This document shows, one piece after another, positions 16,976 to 18,706 of a DNA stretch of 18,706 nt. The position numbers and the translations under genes are program-made. The notes under the pieces were generated by a model, which worked only from the letters and a program-made list of their open reading frames with translations, did not search any database and was not told the DNA's origin. Source of the DNA: Phoronis pallida (lineage: Eukaryota > Phoronida > Phoronidae); assembly GCA_028565715.1 (NCBI GenBank), contig JAOXYC010183134.1, positions 1 through 18,706 on the forward strand. Reading direction: 5' to 3'. The first letter of the stretch is position 1; each line of letters opens with the position of its first letter.

Positions 16976-17025
16976 CCTCACATTCCGATTGAATGAATGT
17001 CCTCACATTCCGATTGAATGAATGT
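16976..17025. repeat. Perfect 25-bp tandem duplication
   Basis: Two identical adjacent 25-bp units, 16976-17000 and 17001-17025, each beginning cctcacattccgattg. Confidence 0.9.
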
Positions 17026-17123
17026 TATGTTTAGATTTTATTTGATAACAACAAATACGAAAATTAGTTTGTAATTTGAATTGCTAACCATGCAACATGA
17101 CCGGATGTTTGAAAAGGAGATAA

Positions 17124-17129
17124 AATAAA
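17124..17129 (+). terminator. Distal poly(A) signal candidate
   Basis: AATAAA in gataaaataaacatg, about 630 nt after the stop, followed by a T-rich stretch (cgttatttttcgtc and on) that could act as the downstream element. Confidence 0.4.
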
Positions 17130-17314
17130 CATGAATTTCGTTATTTTTCGTCAATCATTTTTGTTTTCTATATCATTCTGGATCTCGTGTCCTCTGGTAC
17201 TTCAGTTAAAACTTTCGGTTGCATTTTTTAAGAATGTTATGCAAAATCACGTAATCAGTGCATCTATAGAACGCTGCTATCAAAGCTATTTTTAACATGT
17301 CTCTTAAGTTGAAA

Positions 17315-17797
17315 CGACTAAGTGTGAACGTTGCGATTTAGGCTATTTTCGGCACTTTTTGAACATAGATTTCTCCACAATGAGTGGTCGAATCTTCATG
17401 AAAATTTCAAGATATACTTTTCAGCCTTATAAGAAGAAGTCTTAGTTTTTTTATTGACCTATCATAAAAAACAAAATTTAAGAAAAATGTTAGCTTTAAA
17501 ATTCAATATTTCCAAAACTAAAATGTTTAGCAAAATTTTGAGACCACTTTCCCTTCAATTCACAAAATAGACTATATTACAATAAAAACCGTGCCCATAT
17601 AGTATGTATTGTTCCTGAAATCCTTGTTCAAAAACAAATTGGGTCGCATGACCAAAATCAATTTTAATGGTAATTATAATAGATTCCAAATTTATTCACC
17701 TTTCAGAAAATATATACTTTTGTAGGCAAAAAATAAACAGTATATCGTTTGTTATGTCATAAAAACCGACACCCAGTCACTAAGGTTCACACTTACG
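17315..17797. mobile_element. Short TIR DNA element, copy 2
   Basis: About 483 bp, same orientation as copy 1 (5879-6427). The right end, gttcacacttacg, is followed by TTAA (17798-17801). The left end is damaged (cgactaagtgtgaac). Shared blocks include gtgcccatatagtatgtatt and gccttataagaag. Several small deletions relative to copy 1 remove AT-rich runs. Confidence 0.75.
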
Positions 17798-17896
17798 TTA
17801 AGTTGTTTCCTAACTGATATAACATTGACAGACATATTCCACCAATAGGACCTTTTCACATAGGGTTAAATAAAAAATACCCCGAAGTCATTTAGT

Positions 17897-18256
17897 GCTG
17901 CACAAGTACTCCAATGAACGTGCAGTCTCTTAAAAAATAAAACAGACTTTTGCTATCCCAAGCAATAGATTTCGTCATCACCCGAAGATTCTGCCAATTT
18001 TAAAATGCCTTATTGGGTAACAAAATTAATATTTGTTACCTAATAAAGCTTTCTATATACACTAGATTAAATTTCAAATTGTTTGACATGCTTTATCTTT
18101 CTATGAGGAAGTATCTATTAACTGTGTTGGGTTTTCCAAAATTCCCAGTTCTTGAAGCTGCACAAGTGCTCCAATGAACGCGCAATCTCCGAAATAAACA
18201 AAACAGACTTCTTTTTATCCCAAGCAATAGATTTCGTCATCACACGGAGATTCCTG
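17897..18256. repeat. Spaced direct repeat of about 100 bp
   Basis: Two diverged copies, 17897-17994 and 18157-18256, share gctgcacaag, ctccaatgaacg, aaacagactt and the block tcccaagcaatagatttcgt. They are separated by about 160 bp of unrelated AT-rich DNA. No coding content. Confidence 0.75.
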
Positions 18257-18706
18257 CACTTGTTTTGAGTGATTTAGGTACAGTGTATAACGAGGTTGAC
18301 ATATTGACACTAAGCAAACATCCGGGGGTGCACGGAATCGTAAGCATATATCTTAATATGTGGTTTAATTATAAACAGTACATCTGAGATGAGAAAGTTC
18401 CATAAAAAGGTGATACTTTTGAGATCCAGTTATTTAATTAACAGACTCATATCATGCCATGTGTCATTAAAATCTTGATATCCGCCAATATGTATATAAT
18501 TTTTTCACCTTATAAGGCCTTCCTTTTATCTAAATTGGTTATATCGGGTGATTCAGAAAAAACGTTCCGAACTTTGCGGCTTATTTTATCAAAGTCGGTA
18601 CAAAAGAACAAACCAAAACTTTGCATGTGATTAGATGAATATGTTATCAATAAGATTTTCAAGTTTCATATTTGTGCATAAAATAGCATAAAAATAACAG
18701 CCCGTG
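18257..18706. other. Downstream non-coding end of window
   Basis: No gene is supported. The last 170 bp (from gggtgattcagaaaaaacg, about 18545) has the look of a dispersed repeat running off the edge, but no second copy is present here. Confidence 0.4.

Larger units (their letters stand above)
16492..17150 (+). other. Probable 3' UTR, U-rich
   Basis: After the TGA the + strand becomes markedly T-rich (about 16541-16930), typical of a metazoan 3' UTR. The long open frame through it (16541-16933) is a composition artefact of Phe/Leu/Tyr codons. Candidate poly(A) signals are AATAAA at 16532-16537, ATTAAA at 16938-16943 and AATAAA at 17124-17129. The true end is unknown. Confidence 0.6.

Noticed and set aside
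1-18706. CRISPR array, bacterial operon or phage system
   Set aside because: Spliced exons, poly(A) signals and SINEs make this a metazoan nuclear locus; no array of regular spacers exists.

Overview
This window is eukaryotic nuclear DNA. It holds one recognisable gene on the + strand: a multi-exon member of the SLC6 (neurotransmitter:sodium symporter) family. The coding exons run from 4278 to 16491. All 13 introns have GT-AG ends and the reading phases agree throughout. The joined reading frame is 2148 nt and encodes 715 aa, a complete 12-TM transporter. A second ATG-bearing first exon (4948-5019) would give a 680-aa form with a different cytosolic N-terminus.

The organism is probably a marine invertebrate, perhaps an echinoderm or related deuterostome. 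This is inference. It rests on AT-rich DNA, moderate introns (about 0.3-4.4 kb), many small foldback and SINE elements, and repeated palindromic octamers TAGGCCTA and TACATGTA. There is nothing prokaryotic or viral in the window, and no CRISPR array, operon or intact transposase gene.

Layout. Positions 1-4235 hold no convincing coding gene. They contain a 16-bp minisatellite (1742-1984), a SINE-like fragment, a long foldback element (3214-3471) and a possible non-coding 5' exon ending at 1437. Positions 4236-5019 hold the two alternative first coding exons. Intron 1 (to 8891) holds a short inverted-repeat DNA element, a stepped tandem repeat, a second foldback and a 29-bp duplication. Exons 2-14 (8892-16491) encode the transporter core and C-terminus. 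Their introns carry a tRNA-derived SINE with target-site duplications, SINE fragments, a GAT-rich microsatellite and three hairpins close to splice sites. Downstream (16492-18706) are a U-rich probable 3' UTR with candidate poly(A) signals and Pumilio-type sites, a second copy of the inverted-repeat element, and a spaced direct repeat.

Function. The protein keeps the Na+ and Cl- ligands of Cl--dependent SLC6 carriers. It has Gly in TM1 where monoamine carriers have Asp, which points to an amino-acid-type substrate. The fold looks closest to glycine transporters, but the TM6 tryptophan of GlyT is Met and the TM10 extracellular-gate Asp is Ser. I therefore assign no gene symbol. I found no new multi-gene system. 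The points most worth a second look are the altered gate and pocket residues, the alternative N-termini, the near-splice-site hairpins and the mobile element families.
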